The position numbers and the translations under genes were made by a program. Under the pieces are notes generated by a model. The model did no database searches. It saw only the letters and a list, made by a program, of their open reading frames with translations, and was not told the DNA's origin. DNA of 64,000 nucleotides from Lophium mytilinum (Eukaryota > Ascomycota > Dothideomycetes > Mytilinidiales > Mytilinidiaceae): contig MU004193.1 in assembly GCA_010093605.1 (NCBI GenBank), positions 1,692,579 to 1,756,578 of the forward strand, read 5' to 3'. Shown piece by piece: positions 22,561 to 33,429 of this stretch. Position 1 is the stretch's first letter. Each line of letters begins with the position of its first letter.

Positions 22561-25040
22561 ATGGAATCCCGCGGAGAGAATGCTGAAAAACGTTCAATGG
22601 GCGGCCAGGCGATCACCCGTCGCTCTGTGGGTTGATAAGTGATACTCTTCGTCATTGATATGAGCTAATCATTGGTGGTACAGTGTGATCAGTGTCGTGC
22701 ACGAAAGGTAAAGCTCTTCTATTTCGCGCCTATGGGCCGTCGGAGAGAGGAAGTAAGAGGTTAATAGACTGTGTTCAAGTAGACCGGCTGTGACAGAGGT
22801 TCACCTTGTTTGAATTGCATCTCCGCAAGACTGGATTGTACCCACAGCGCGGTCGCGTCCAAAGCAACAAGTCCGAAGCAGAGGGTGCTGATATCAGCAC
22901 AATAGTGAGTAACTCTCAGATATCTTGCATAGTTTTTTCCATGCTGCGGAGGGCTCACATTGTCTTGATCATTCAGCGAACAGAAAATCGACGGCATTGC
23001 GAGGGACATCGACGGTATCAAACTTCTTCTGCAGCAGCTGAACGTCACTCCAGATGAAGCCAATCCCGAAGACGGCTCTACAGGGCATCTCAACGAAGCT
23101 GGTGCGATAAAGGCGCTGATCGGACACCGGCCTGTCTCCGCGTCGGCCGGCGAATCTTTGTGGGGCCATTCAACTCACATTATCGACTTTGTCAAAGCTG
23201 TAGTGGAAGATAGAGGCTTAGGAGATGTCGGACCGGAAGCTAGTGATGTGCTTTCATCGCTAAGAAATCTTATACAGGCTCTAGAAGACCCCGCTGCCGT
23301 CCGTGACCTGTCTTCACCAGAGGTCGACGTCGCAAAATACCAGGCCAAGCCTCCCATGCCCCCATTAGAGGCTGTCGTGGCGGTACTACGGTGGGTTAAG
23401 GGTCGGTTTTCCACTCAGAAATAATGTCACAAATTACCTGACACGAATATCAGATCAGGAGGGGCATACTATAATTGCCTGGATCTCTCGAATACTTCCT
23501 CTTCAGAAGTTTGCCGAAATTTGTCGTAGTGTGTACTTCGCTGTTGACGATTTCCACGAAGTGGACCTCATCCTCGCCAATGGGTACTTGTACTACATTT
23601 TTTCCGAGCATGTTATCTTATCTGGAGTTCAAGACTACAGGAAATACTCTCGACTCTGTCAGGAGAATTTCCACAGCGCTCTTACCCGGCTCCCACTTCT
23701 CCTACCAACATCCATGGAGGTCATTGCGACATTAACGCTTGCAGTACGTATGCCATATTAGGACGAGGGCTGGAGATCTCTCGCTCATCCTCATAGTAGG
23801 CTTTCAACGCCATTGAAAATTCCAAAGCCCCAATGGCCTGGACTTTCATTTCAGCTGCCGCAGATCTTTGTCAGACGCTAGGATATCATCGCCATCAACC
23901 CCGAAGAGAAACTGACCAGGCTCTACGAGCTTCGCAGGAAAATCTCTTTTGGACAGTCTACAGAATTGAGAAAGGACTTTCGCTTCGACTTGGCCGACCA
24001 TCCAACATTCACGACCCTGAAGTTACTTTATCAATGAAGCTAGATGAACCGCGGCATACTAAAGTTGCAAGAATTCAGGGGAAAGCTTATGAACAACTTT
24101 ACAGCCCAGCGGGACTATCCCGACCAGCTGATGAACGCGGTCTTTTGGCTCAAGCGCTGGCAGAAGAGTTGCGAGAAAAGATGAAAGAAACACATGACGA
24201 GGTCTTGGTATGTGGTCAGTTCCTTTGTAACCTTCATATTTCACTGATAAACGATGGAAGGGTGTAATGAACCAACCCAACGAGTGTGAAATGGATCCAA
24301 TGCAAGTCGTTTGGATGCAGTGCGACTTGGTATGTCAAACCTCGATACTAGCTCTGATCCTCAGGGCCAGTCCCGCAGCTCGAGACTCCCCGAGCAGCGC
24401 TTCAGACGACTGTGTTGCTGTCGCTCGCGAAGCTCTGGACATACACGAGCAATGTATGATGTGTGTACGTGGCTGCAAAAACGACCCGCTCATGGAAACA
24501 AAATATCTCAACTGGTGAGTTAATCGTTGCTTTCAGTGGTTTCCTCCTAAGGGGCCAAAATTGGGAATCGTCCCCTGGAATGTGCTTTATTACCGCAAGT
24601 CATCAGGTTTCAAACTAATTGTAGCGAACAGGGCTATTTTGTACGTTGCTTTCGTTCCGTTCAGTATCCTGTTTACCCGTGCGGTCCAGCTTTCGGATGT
24701 CGCCGACTTAGCCCGTTTGAATCGATTCGCGGCGTCTTTAAAGCCTGAGGCAGCTTCTTCGGAGTCGACCACGCACCCATATCGACTGTATAAGCTCCTC
24801 TGCCAAGCTATAGAGCTCTACTTTGGTTCAAAGGGTTTTTCTTCGCCCGTGAACCCGACCTTAGCGAACAATCTGATGGACCCTATGGACGAGTTTGACT
24901 TCGCGGACTATGGGATAGAGATAGGGGCAACGACAGCCGGAGGTTTAGAGGCTGGCGCTCCTCAACCTTCTGGATTAGGTGATTGGTTTTACGGTAATCA
25001 GCAGATCATGAACTTGTTAGATGAGGACTTCATGTTTTAA
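22561..25040 (+). CDS. Zn2Cys6 fungal transcription factor with fungal_trans (MHR) domain
   Basis: Eight exons: 22561-22626, 22684-22707, 22783-22904, 22977-23401, 23454-23743, 23800-24207, 24261-24514 and 24632-25040. They total 1998 nt (665 aa), all in phase. The binuclear zinc cluster is assembled from exons 2 and 3 with cysteines at about residues 23, 26, 33, 39, 42 and 49 (spacing C-x2-C-x6-C-x5-C-x2-C-x6-C). The middle homology region shows ILPLQKFAEICRSVYFAVDD, then LFWTVYRIEKGLSLRLGR, the usual fungal_trans signature. Later come NWAILYVAFVPFSILF and an acidic C-terminus (DEFDFADYG, LLDEDFMF) that could activate transcription. Exon 2 is only 24 nt. The first exon is the least certain; a start there is required because the frame upstream of exon 2 is closed. 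It probably regulates the divergent epimerase-like gene and perhaps neighbours. Confidence 0.87.
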
Positions 25041-25298
25041 GTTTCTGCGATGAACGGTTACCTTTTTTAGATACTTGACCGTTCCTATTCAGAGAGATTC
25101 ATGGCCCCGAATGACTTGGGAGGCTTGACCCTAGGTAATCATAAGTAGTGACGCCATGCTTGGCTCAACTTACTTTCCTGTTAAATGCAGCATGAACCAT
25201 TCTATTGCTTCTTTCTAGTTGATGTATCTGGTCAACTTTTTTCGGGTTACAGATATGTCGACTCTATTCACCGAGCCAACCTACTTCCTCTTCGTCAT

Positions 25299-26645
25299 TT
25301 ACTCCACGCCATTTCCTGCTTGCAGCCTCTCTTCACTCGTCCCGAAAAAGTCCGGAACGCCCAATCCTCCAGCCACGTCCTCAAAGCCAGTATCTTCCTT
25401 CACCATCTTCGCGACTGCCTTTGCAGCTGTAAGAATCAATGCCATGCCACCGCCGTTGAAGCCGGCTAGCATCCATTGATTCTTCACTCCTGGCACTCTT
25501 CCAACATGCGGCCACCCATCCGGCGTTCTGCCCATGATACCAACCCATACCTTGTCTACCTCCGCACCGCTTTCTTCCCAACCGCGAAAGTTCCGCTGCA
25601 TGTAGCCTTCCCAATGCTGTTCCACCTGTGGACGAAATGGCGTGGCGTCGTCGAAATTGTTGAACCATGACGGACGATCAGAGCTGAAGAGCCATGCTCC
25701 ACCTCCAACAACAATGCTGCCGTCCGGCCGTGGATTGAGATAGTCAGTCCCCTTCTCTGGGCCGAAGTCGATGTTATAAGTGTTTGAAAGATGCGGATGA
25801 ATTGGTTCTTTAGGGACAATATGCGATGCCATGCCACGAACCGGAGTGATGATGTCGTGGAATTGCGGAATGAGCCCCGCCGTGTAAGCGTTGGTTGCAA
25901 ACACGACCTTCTGGGCCTTGATTGTACCGCGTGAGGTATGAATGAGACTGCTTCCATCCTCGGAGGATGTTACTGAGGTCGCGGGGGTGGTTGTCTGAAA
26001 ATTCAAGGACTGGGAATGTTGGGCAAGAAGCCGCGCAAGGAGCTGCGAGACGAACTTGTAGGGCCAGAAGGAGCATGCCGGACCAGTGAAAGCGGCTTTT
26101 GCACCCTTAATGGAAGTGATTTGACCCGCAAATCTTTCGTCAATATAATCGGCCGTCTTCGTCCACACGTTTCCCGCCTTCGAGCTTTCGTCATAGACCC
26201 GCTTTAGACGTTTGGACTCATCGCGATCGAGCTGAATGTCAAAGGTTCGACGAAGCTCAAATTCGCAGTCCAAGTTTTCTTCCTCTACGATTTGCTTCAG
26301 GCTATCCATAATACCATGTACATAAGATGCCATGTCATCCACGGTCGAGCTGCCTGACCCTGGCTTGAAGCCCGCGAATGTTGGCACTTTTACTTTGCAA
26401 TGCCCGCCGTTACGCGCCGTGGCACCTGAACACAAGTCTCGTGCTTCCAGAATGACGACGTTTGGGGGGTGATTATTGCTGTGAAGAAGATGGTACGCTG
26501 TGGTGATTCCAGCCATGCCTGATCCGATTATGACAACGTCGCATGTCGCAGGGAGATCTGGAGTAGAACGGAATTTGGCTAATCTATGGGGCTCGCTGAG
26601 CCAGTATGACTTGGTCGGGTTCGGGACAGGAAGAATCTGGGCCAT
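25299..26645 (-). CDS. FAD-dependent oxidoreductase (DAO family)
   Basis: One exon, 448 aa, starting at the ATG at 26645 (MAQILPVPNP). The dinucleotide-binding motif is VVIIGSGMAGITTAYHLL, followed by the ILEARDLCSGATARNGGH loop typical of glycine/D-amino-acid-oxidase-like flavoproteins. A second nucleotide-binding strand is KVVFATNAYTAG. Near the C-terminus are GIMGRTPDGWPHVGRVPG and AGFNGGGM, which close the FAD site. The family oxidises amines or amino acids, releasing H2O2 when it acts as an oxidase. No clear peroxisomal tripeptide is present (it ends GNGVE). It is convergent with the Zn2Cys6 regulator, their stops 258 bp apart. Confidence 0.88.
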   Translation of the reverse strand: MAQILPVPNPTKSYWLSEPHRLAKFRSTPDLPATCDVVIIGSGMAGITTAYHLLHSNNHPPNVVILEARDLCSGATARNGGHCKVKVPTFAGFKPGSGSSTVDDMASYVHGIMDSLKQIVEEENLDCEFELRRTFDIQLDRDESKRLKRVYDESSKAGNVWTKTADYIDERFAGQITSIKGAKAAFTGPACSFWPYKFVSQLLARLLAQHSQSLNFQTTTPATSVTSSEDGSSLIHTSRGTIKAQKVVFATNAYTAGLIPQFHDIITPVRGMASHIVPKEPIHPHLSNTYNIDFGPEKGTDYLNPRPDGSIVVGGGAWLFSSDRPSWFNNFDDATPFRPQVEQHWEGYMQRNFRGWEESGAEVDKVWVGIMGRTPDGWPHVGRVPGVKNQWMLAGFNGGGMALILTAAKAVAKMVKEDTGFEDVAGGLGVPDFFGTSEERLQAGNGVE

Positions 26646-27986
26646 CGCATTGGTATAGACTTTTGACAAGAGGAGAACAATAGATTTAGCTGGCTCAGGG
26701 TAGTTCGATGCCTACATATATACTTCTGAAGAACCTAGGCGTGCATCTATAGGGTATAGCATATCGGTGCTCGGAATAGATGACGTATGTAAGTCCGAAG
26801 TTTACTCACAATCCTATCGCTTTGCCGTTGATATACAGCCCTGAAGACTACTCCCTTGTAAGGCAAAATATGCCGTTAATTTTCCGGCTCAAACTATACA
26901 CATCTAACCTGGATCGAGGAGGTCCGTTATAACGTTTTGTAGGATATGCTAGAAGCATAGAGGACCCCAAAACTCCTCAAAGCACGGGAGGTATCTATCG
27001 CTGCCACACCACCGTCGGAGCAGGGCTTCACGTCTCCATCCTCGTCTTCCCTGTTCCAGTACATGGACCCCCCTTATAGCAACATCGTGCTCGACGAGGT
27101 AGTCGACGTGTTTTGATACGCGGCCGGGAGGCGGGTGACGTCGTCAATGCGGAAATGGCTTGAGCAGAATGTACTCGGCACGAGGGAACCGATGAATGCG
27201 ACCTAGTGATCACAGTGAGTGTCGTATGCTGTTCGTATTCGAGAGGAGCGCTCTCCCATCCGGTGCGCTGTTCCAATTTGCATCTGGAAAACGGGGTATT
27301 GCTGGGAGGCAGGGAAAAGACTCGAGGTCGGCGGGGAAGGCTGAGGTCAGTGGTGTGAAATGCCCGTATCGCCGTTCAGAGAACGAGCAGGAGTTACAGT
27401 GAATATGCGTACTCCTCCGGATTTGCTGATGATTGATAAGATGCGGTCGTTCAATAGTGTCGTGGGCGGCCCTGGCGGGTGTAAAGAAAGGTCGGAGTCG
27501 GAGCTGGAAGACCGGAGATCTCCGCGAGTAGCTCTACCAACCCCCTGATATTAAATCGGTTCTGTCCTTCATCACTACCCTATTTACTTGAAGCGCTTAC
27601 CGCTTCGTTGCCTCTGTAATCACCTCTTAGGACTATGATGACAAGAGTGGATTGGCTAGAGCTCGCTCCGTATTCTAGTCTAATAAGTTCCTCATGATGA
27701 CATCCTTATGGCTGTTGTATCGATCAATAAATCACAGAAGCAATGCATGGGTACCAGTTTCGATGACTGTAGCGTTATATTTCTCACAGGTATCTAACAT
27801 GTACAAAAGTAGTCAAGAGTCGAGCTCATACCATCCCGTTGCGCATCAACTGCCTTCGACATTCGTTGATCCTGTAACTTGAACGAAGAGAGCGTTGCTG
27901 TGTCGCTATATGATATGCACGCTCCATGAATCCCTTAATTGTAGCTTCTCACCAATATCCCAACTCTTTCCCAGCTCGTCTTGTGC
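26646..27986. other. Intergenic, no supported gene
   Basis: About 1.3 kb between two minus-strand genes. Short open frames around 27028-27550 lack motifs. The part next to 26645 should contain the promoter of the flavoprotein gene. Confidence 0.4.
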
Positions 27987-28715
27987 CTATCCGAAGCTTC
28001 GCTCATCGATGAAAAGAGCACCGAAGTGTGCCAGTTCCGATTCAGCATGATTTGCTGTCTGGACTAAGACCCAGTCTGATTCCACGAGCGGCCAGGTGCC
28101 CGGCCCAGAGGCGGGTGACATACGCGGCGGCGTCTGCCAATCCTCATTTTCATCTACGACACACTCCATCGAGTCATTTCCCACTTGGTACAGACTTTGT
28201 TGATGTGGCCTGAACGAGGTTTCAGGAATGAGGTGTTTCGGCTCACAACTGAGTTCGGAGGGGGCCTGTGAAATTTGGTGCCGAAGGCGCTTTCCAGCGT
28301 GTTGAAGATTGTAAGGACCTGACTTGGGTTTGTCGGAAGGACAAGTTGATGCACGGCGCAGGAACCTGTGCTGGTGGTTCAAGGGGTCCCATGGGATCTC
28401 GTGGCTACGTGACACTGTTGTGAAAGGAGGCAGATGCTGTGCCTTTGTATCGGAAGGGCGGTGATGCTGGCTAGCAAGAACAGTTTGACAGAGTTGGAAG
28501 CCTGCCTCTGATTGGCGACCATGTGCAATATCAGAGTGATGATGACCGTTTTTTGAGGGAGGCGTCATGTCGACGCGGTGGAGGTTCTCGTCCGTCAATG
28601 CCGGAGAGGCAGTATTGGGGGTGGTGTTACGGAAGGGAGTCATGTTAAGCAACGCACTGAATATAGCGAATGAGCTCATAGGCATAGAAAGGTAAATATT
28701 TGTTGGAGGGAGCAT
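27987..28715 (-). CDS. Hypothetical protein, polar and probably disordered
   Basis: An unspliced minus-strand frame of 242 aa from the ATG at 28715 (MLPPTNIYLSMPMSS). It is His/Pro/Ser-rich with no recognised domain. The end is more ordered, with WPLVESDWVLVQTANHAE and an acidic/aromatic segment. The length, the ATG and the normal composition make it a reasonable gene candidate. There is no motif, intron or homology argument, so it may be a chance frame. Confidence 0.4.
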   Translation of the reverse strand: MLPPTNIYLSMPMSSFAIFSALLNMTPFRNTTPNTASPALTDENLHRVDMTPPSKNGHHHSDIAHGRQSEAGFQLCQTVLASQHHRPSDTKAQHLPPFTTVSRSHEIPWDPLNHQHRFLRRASTCPSDKPKSGPYNLQHAGKRLRHQISQAPSELSCEPKHLIPETSFRPHQQSLYQVGNDSMECVVDENEDWQTPPRMSPASGPGTWPLVESDWVLVQTANHAESELAHFGALFIDERSFG

Positions 28716-29486
28716 GATGGAAGGAGCATTTGGATAGTGAGCAAAGCTGGCTTTATACAATCTATATGTATGGGGTCAGAATCACTGCAATAACTTGCAG
28801 CACTACCCGCAATGTAGGCAACCGCACATGACGGATGTTCAGTAGCATTGAAATTCGATAAAGTGGAAGATGGTACATTCTCAAGCCTCACTATCTGCGT
28901 ACATGGTGGTTTTGGGTGTGTGGGAGCGAGGTAGTGGTACTGTTCGAGCAACTCGCAGGGTTAGTTTTGTGCATCTGGTACCTGAAAAGCAGCAAGGCGT
29001 ATCTCGCAGATGGGCCGCCTTCTCCGTCATTCTCAAATGTGCTAAGGGCCAGATGGAGAAGTGTGCTTTTGGAGTTGCCACGAGCCGACGGGCAGGACGG
29101 GGCTGAGCGTATGGGTAAGGAAAGTGGTAGGCAAAAGGTGGCTGCCACTTTCTTGACGAAGTGTAATTTTGGCCCTCCCTCGTGATGCCATGCAGGGCCA
29201 AAACCACATTCTTGGCGCACAAAAGAGCACATCCGGTTAGTCAGAACCCCAACCGCCTGTACGCCTCCCGAGCTACTTCAGATGTTGCCCTATCGCACTG
29301 CGACCTGCACCTCCGTTGGCTGCACAATGCTGCAGCCGCAGGTAGCGTCTGGGGGCCTCTCGGGGCCTACGTATCATGCCTCCCGGCACCACATATACAG
29401 ATAAAATCCAGCCTGGGCTTCAAAACACTGCTGTTGCTTACCAGTTCCCACACGCTATAGTATCAGCTTCGATTCCGACCGTTAAG
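28716..29486. promoter_or_regulatory. Divergent promoter region
   Basis: A 771-bp region between the minus-strand hypothetical gene and the plus-strand Clr5-TPR gene. Short frames open on both strands near 28880-29230 look like mutual shadows. No specific motif was assigned. Confidence 0.35.
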
Positions 29487-31731
29487 ATGGCACAGCAGCA
29501 GCGAGCGCGCCAGCATTCGGCCGAGCAGTGGGAGTCCAAAAGGGAGACCATCAAGGACCTTTACATCGGCCGGAATATGACGGTTGCTCAGGTTTGTGAG
29601 ACTATGTCTAGTGATTTCGCCTTCGTTATCAAGTATACAACCCTCTCCCGTGTTCCCATCCCCAAATCTAACTTCTATCTTCAGCAATCGTCAGCTAGAA
29701 CGGCAGCTTAAGGCATGGCGCCTGCGAAAGAACATCCCCTCAACCGTTTCAAAAGCGATTGCCAAGGCTGTGAAGGATCGCAAACGTAGAGGCAAAGGCA
29801 CGAGCGCTGCGGAGGTAGCAGGTATCCAATTGAATCAAACCAAGTTCCAGCGTCTCGTGAAGAGGTACGGGTCTAAAAAAGCTATCCAAAACGAAGGACA
29901 GGGAGCCAGCGAGCTTTCTCCAGCGCCCACAGGTCCAACGGTTCGAGGGTAAATAACCCCCTATGAATGGCTTCCTTTCATCTCTTTCACTACCAAGGCT
30001 AAAACCGCATGCAGGGAATGTGCTGTGCCATTGGACTGGTCGATCAAGTCGCCAGCCCCAACTCCTTACAGTGTTACTCTTGGCGGGACAGCCAGCAACA
30101 GTCATACCGTAGAACCGTCGTTTAGCGTCACGCTTCGAACATCTTCCAGCCGCCATTCGCTTGAGAGAACTCCACCACAAACGTGGGTCGAGTCACTCGC
30201 CGGTGTTCCTGCGGCTGTACCATTGTCGGCGCCGTCTCCTCTCATGCCACCATTGAGCGAACCTCGAAGCTTCCCGCTACAATCACGTTTCCTTTCGAGA
30301 CAATTATCATTCCCTCCAAGGCGACCTGGTCCTCCTTCTCATCATCAATCGCGAAACATTTGGAGCGAACTACCAGACTTGACAGCCGCTGGTGCTGATG
30401 AACTCGAAGCTGCAGGTTATGTACCCAATCGTTTTCAGGACAATATCCTTCATAAGACCCACGACGGTTTGCCCGAACTCTTAGAGTCAGACATGAGGCT
30501 GTCACAGCCATTCGACGACTGGGCGGTTTTCAACCTCAGCTCCGGCATGTGGACCAACTCTAGCGACTTTGTTACTTATGTCTCTGCCTGTGTGCCTATG
30601 CCTGCCAGCTCACATGCAATACCTAAAGGCATGTTGGAAGAGTTCCGACTATCTGCTGAGCTCCAAGGATGTCTGCACGTAGTAACCTTGACAAAATTGA
30701 GCGGACTGCTCTATGAACTTATCAGCTGGTGCTCAAATGACTCGGTTCAACCTGTCATCAATCTCATCACCATTACAGCCAATCTAAGTACCAATCTGGT
30801 CTTCGACGAGTCTACTCAAGCATTACAGGCAGAAGTCTTCACCACCTACGGAATCATTCTGATTGACCAACTTGATCGAGACGAGGAGGCAGTATCACGG
30901 CTGAGCAACGTCATCGGGAAGAGCGAACGCATCCTGGGCCATGAGCATCGTCAAACCCTTGTCGCAAAGAGAGGCTTGTCGAAGGCTTTGTACAAGCAAG
31001 GCAAACTCGATGCAGCCGCTTCATTAGCCGAGCATACACTCTCAGCAAGCATTCGCACTGTCGGTGAAGAACACTGCGACTCGACATGGAACATGGCTGC
31101 TCTCGCCCGAATATACCAGGCCCAAAAGCTACCGACAAAAGTTGTCAAGCTACGCAAACGAGCGTATACTGCGTGCAATAGAAGACTAGGCCCCAGCCAC
31201 CCTAACACACAGTATGCACTATTCACTTTGGGTAGAGCTGTTCTCGCGCTCGGCAACCTCGAAGAGGCTGAAGCCTTGGTCTCGTTGAGTGTAACGCAGC
31301 GAACTCAATTCCTTGGCGAAACGCATCACGAAACATTGGTCGCCAAATTCTGGCTTGCCCGCATTCTCTTCGATTTGCATCGAGACTTCGAAGCCGAAAA
31401 GCTTGCGAAACAGGTTTTAGAGGCACAGGCAAGACAAACCAGCATGGCTAAGAGTGACTTCCTCGGCTTTACGCTTAGATTTGCCTCTGTTCTTGAAAGA
31501 CAGGGTCGCATCATGGAGGCTGCCGTTTTGATGAAGCCCATCATCCCAGAACTGAGCAAACTCATGCAAGATAGTGGTTGGAACGTTTTCATAACTACCG
31601 AATGGGAAAATCTGATGGCGGTGAGGGCTTCCGCGAATCAAACCCTCTCTCAAAGATCTACCGTGGATCAGCTGCAAGACGCATTTCCGGCAAGCTTCTT
31701 GGTTGGAGACCATTCGACATCAAAATCTTGA
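29487..31731 (+). CDS. Clr5-domain protein with C-terminal TPR repeats
   Basis: Exons 29487-29632, 29685-29948 and 30015-31731 give 708 aa. Residues ~10-65 form a Clr5 domain: WESKRETIKDLYI, then a splice rebuilding FVINNRQLERQLKAWRLRKN. After a Ser/Pro-rich linker, the C-terminal ~300 residues carry tetratricopeptide-like helical pairs. Examples are SKALYKQGKLDAAASLAEHT, TLGRAVLALGNLEEAEALV and WLARILFDLHRDFEAEKLA. TPRs mediate protein-protein contacts; Clr5 domains occur in fungal proteins that are often nuclear or tied to heterochromatin. This combination is common in ascomycete accessory regions, usually without known function. Its stop is only 12 bp from the stop of the convergent GDP-mannose dehydratase. 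Confidence 0.85.
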
Positions 31732-31743
31732 CGACTATGAAGG

Positions 31744-33094
31744 TTACAGTCGGGACTTCTTCTGATCTGCAAAGGACTGAATGTCCGCCGTTACCATCTC
31801 GTCCACTAAGTCCTGAATGATCATAAGCACAGACGGATGAAGTGGCTGCGGGGATCTCACATTGAAAGAACATCGAGCACTCCACCCTAGAAGCCGTTGC
31901 GCCTTTGATGCGTCCCCACAGAGCGAGCGCAGTTGGAGAGGCCTTGAAGCCGACAACACCGGGTCAATCTGCACGAGCACCTTTCCGATCTCGTCTACTC
32001 CGCATTCCATTTCCCCCTCGAATTTCCACCTAGAAAAGGGTCAGAGTGTGCCTAAAGAGAAGCAACAGTATCCCGCTTACTCGATATTTTTCCCGGTGCA
32101 ATAGAAAGCACGTTCGACAAAATCTCGAATTTTGTATGAGTTTCCCGTGGCAAATACATAGTCCGACGGCTCTGGTTGCTGCAGCGCTCGCCACATTGCC
32201 TCGACATAATCACGCGCATGGCCCCAGTCACGGGTGGAATCTAGGTCTGCCAGTGTGAGTTTGGTGTCCTCGCCATGATATATCGCGGCCACGGCTCGAG
32301 ATATTCTTTTAGAAACAAACCCTCGTCCTGGATGACTAGTTAGCTGGGTTTCAGCTTGAAGTGCGAAAGCTTATAGCTAATCAGGTCCGAGCCTAGAGAC
32401 AGCTTACCTCTTCGAGGGGACTCATGATTGAAGCTTATTCCCGAGATAGCGTATAATCCGTATGCGTTTCTCGCATTGATGACCGACCAATGCGCTGCAG
32501 CTTTCGCTACAGCATAGGGGGACACAGGCGCCAGAGGTGTCAGTTCATTCTGGCTGGCTGTGTCCGAGTTTCCAAACATTTCCGACGACGACGCTTGATA
32601 CAGCCTGACATTGGTGAGGGCACTGGCTTTGATTACTGCGAGGAGATTTACAACCCCAAGAGCGTTCACCGTGGTCGTGAGCTCAGGATTCTGGAATGAT
32701 CGAGTAACGTGTGACTGGGCAGCAAGGTTGTATATTTCCGAAGGTTTAGTCTTTCGAAATAATCTTGCTAGGCTAGCGGCGTCAGTGATATCCCCTTGGT
32801 GCAGTTCAAATTTGAGGCCTATTTTCCGGGCTAATGAGCCATCAGCATAGCCCATCCAAGGAGAGGTTGAACCTGGAGCTACCTTTCACGAACAGTCGCT
32901 CTAGGAATACTTCATTCTCACTCGACCTCGTTGCTCTTCGAATGAGGCCATGCACTGCATATCCCTTCTGCACGAGTAACTCAGCAAGGTAAGTGCCATC
33001 CTGCCCAGTAATACCTGATGAACGCGTAAGTGTCATTCGCCGTCCACTTGGAGGTACACAAACCCAATATCAAAGCTGTTTTTGCGCGTGTCAT
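31744..33094 (-). CDS. gmd: GDP-mannose 4,6-dehydratase
   Basis: Five minus-strand exons: 33094-33064, 33014-32883, 32818-32408, 32327-32081 and 32029-31744. They total 1107 nt (368 aa). The first splice produces [19 protein letters not shown], the family N-terminus with the NADP-binding GITGQDG loop. Downstream are NLAAQSHV, the catalytic [20 protein letters not shown] (YxxxK), [22 protein letters not shown] and a final [12 protein letters not shown]. The enzyme converts GDP-D-mannose to GDP-4-keto-6-deoxymannose, the entry point to GDP-fucose, GDP-rhamnose and related 6-deoxy sugars. It acts in the cytosol. No partner reductase or glycosyltransferase is in the window. Fungal copies are patchily distributed, so transfer or lineage-specific loss are both possible. 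Confidence 0.9.
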
Positions 33095-33429
33095 GCCGTT
33101 GCTCACTGGAAATTCTAACGAACTCTCAATTGCCGTAAATTGGGGATTCTTGAAAGCAAGTGGCTAAACTAGACGACGGGCCCTTCTCAGATATTAATAG
33201 CGGAATCTAACGCAGCTTGTGCATCCAGCACTTGGCATGCACGGCGCGAGCATGATTAGTCCTGAGCTCTTGTCATGTAGCGCCCATCCTATAAGCCTGA
33301 TTTCGCTGATAAATATCTTCGCCCGGGACCTCACCATCAACAATGGGCAACGAGAGCGATGAAGCAGACCATCTTAAAGTATCCACTCCAATTCAAATCT
33401 AAGAGTCCGCAGAAATAGCTAATCCAGAT
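33095..33429. promoter_or_regulatory. Divergent promoter: GDP-mannose dehydratase / ART-like gene
   Basis: A 335-bp region between two divergent start codons, suggesting possible shared regulation. No specific site was assigned. Confidence 0.4.

Noticed and set aside
28881-29232. Mutually overlapping frames upstream of the Clr5-TPR gene
   Set aside because: Open on three frames at once, which fits composition and not coding. The region is better read as a divergent promoter.
30025-31731. The TPR half as an independent gene
   Set aside because: An upstream splice joins it in phase to the Clr5 domain, and the apparent start would be GTG.
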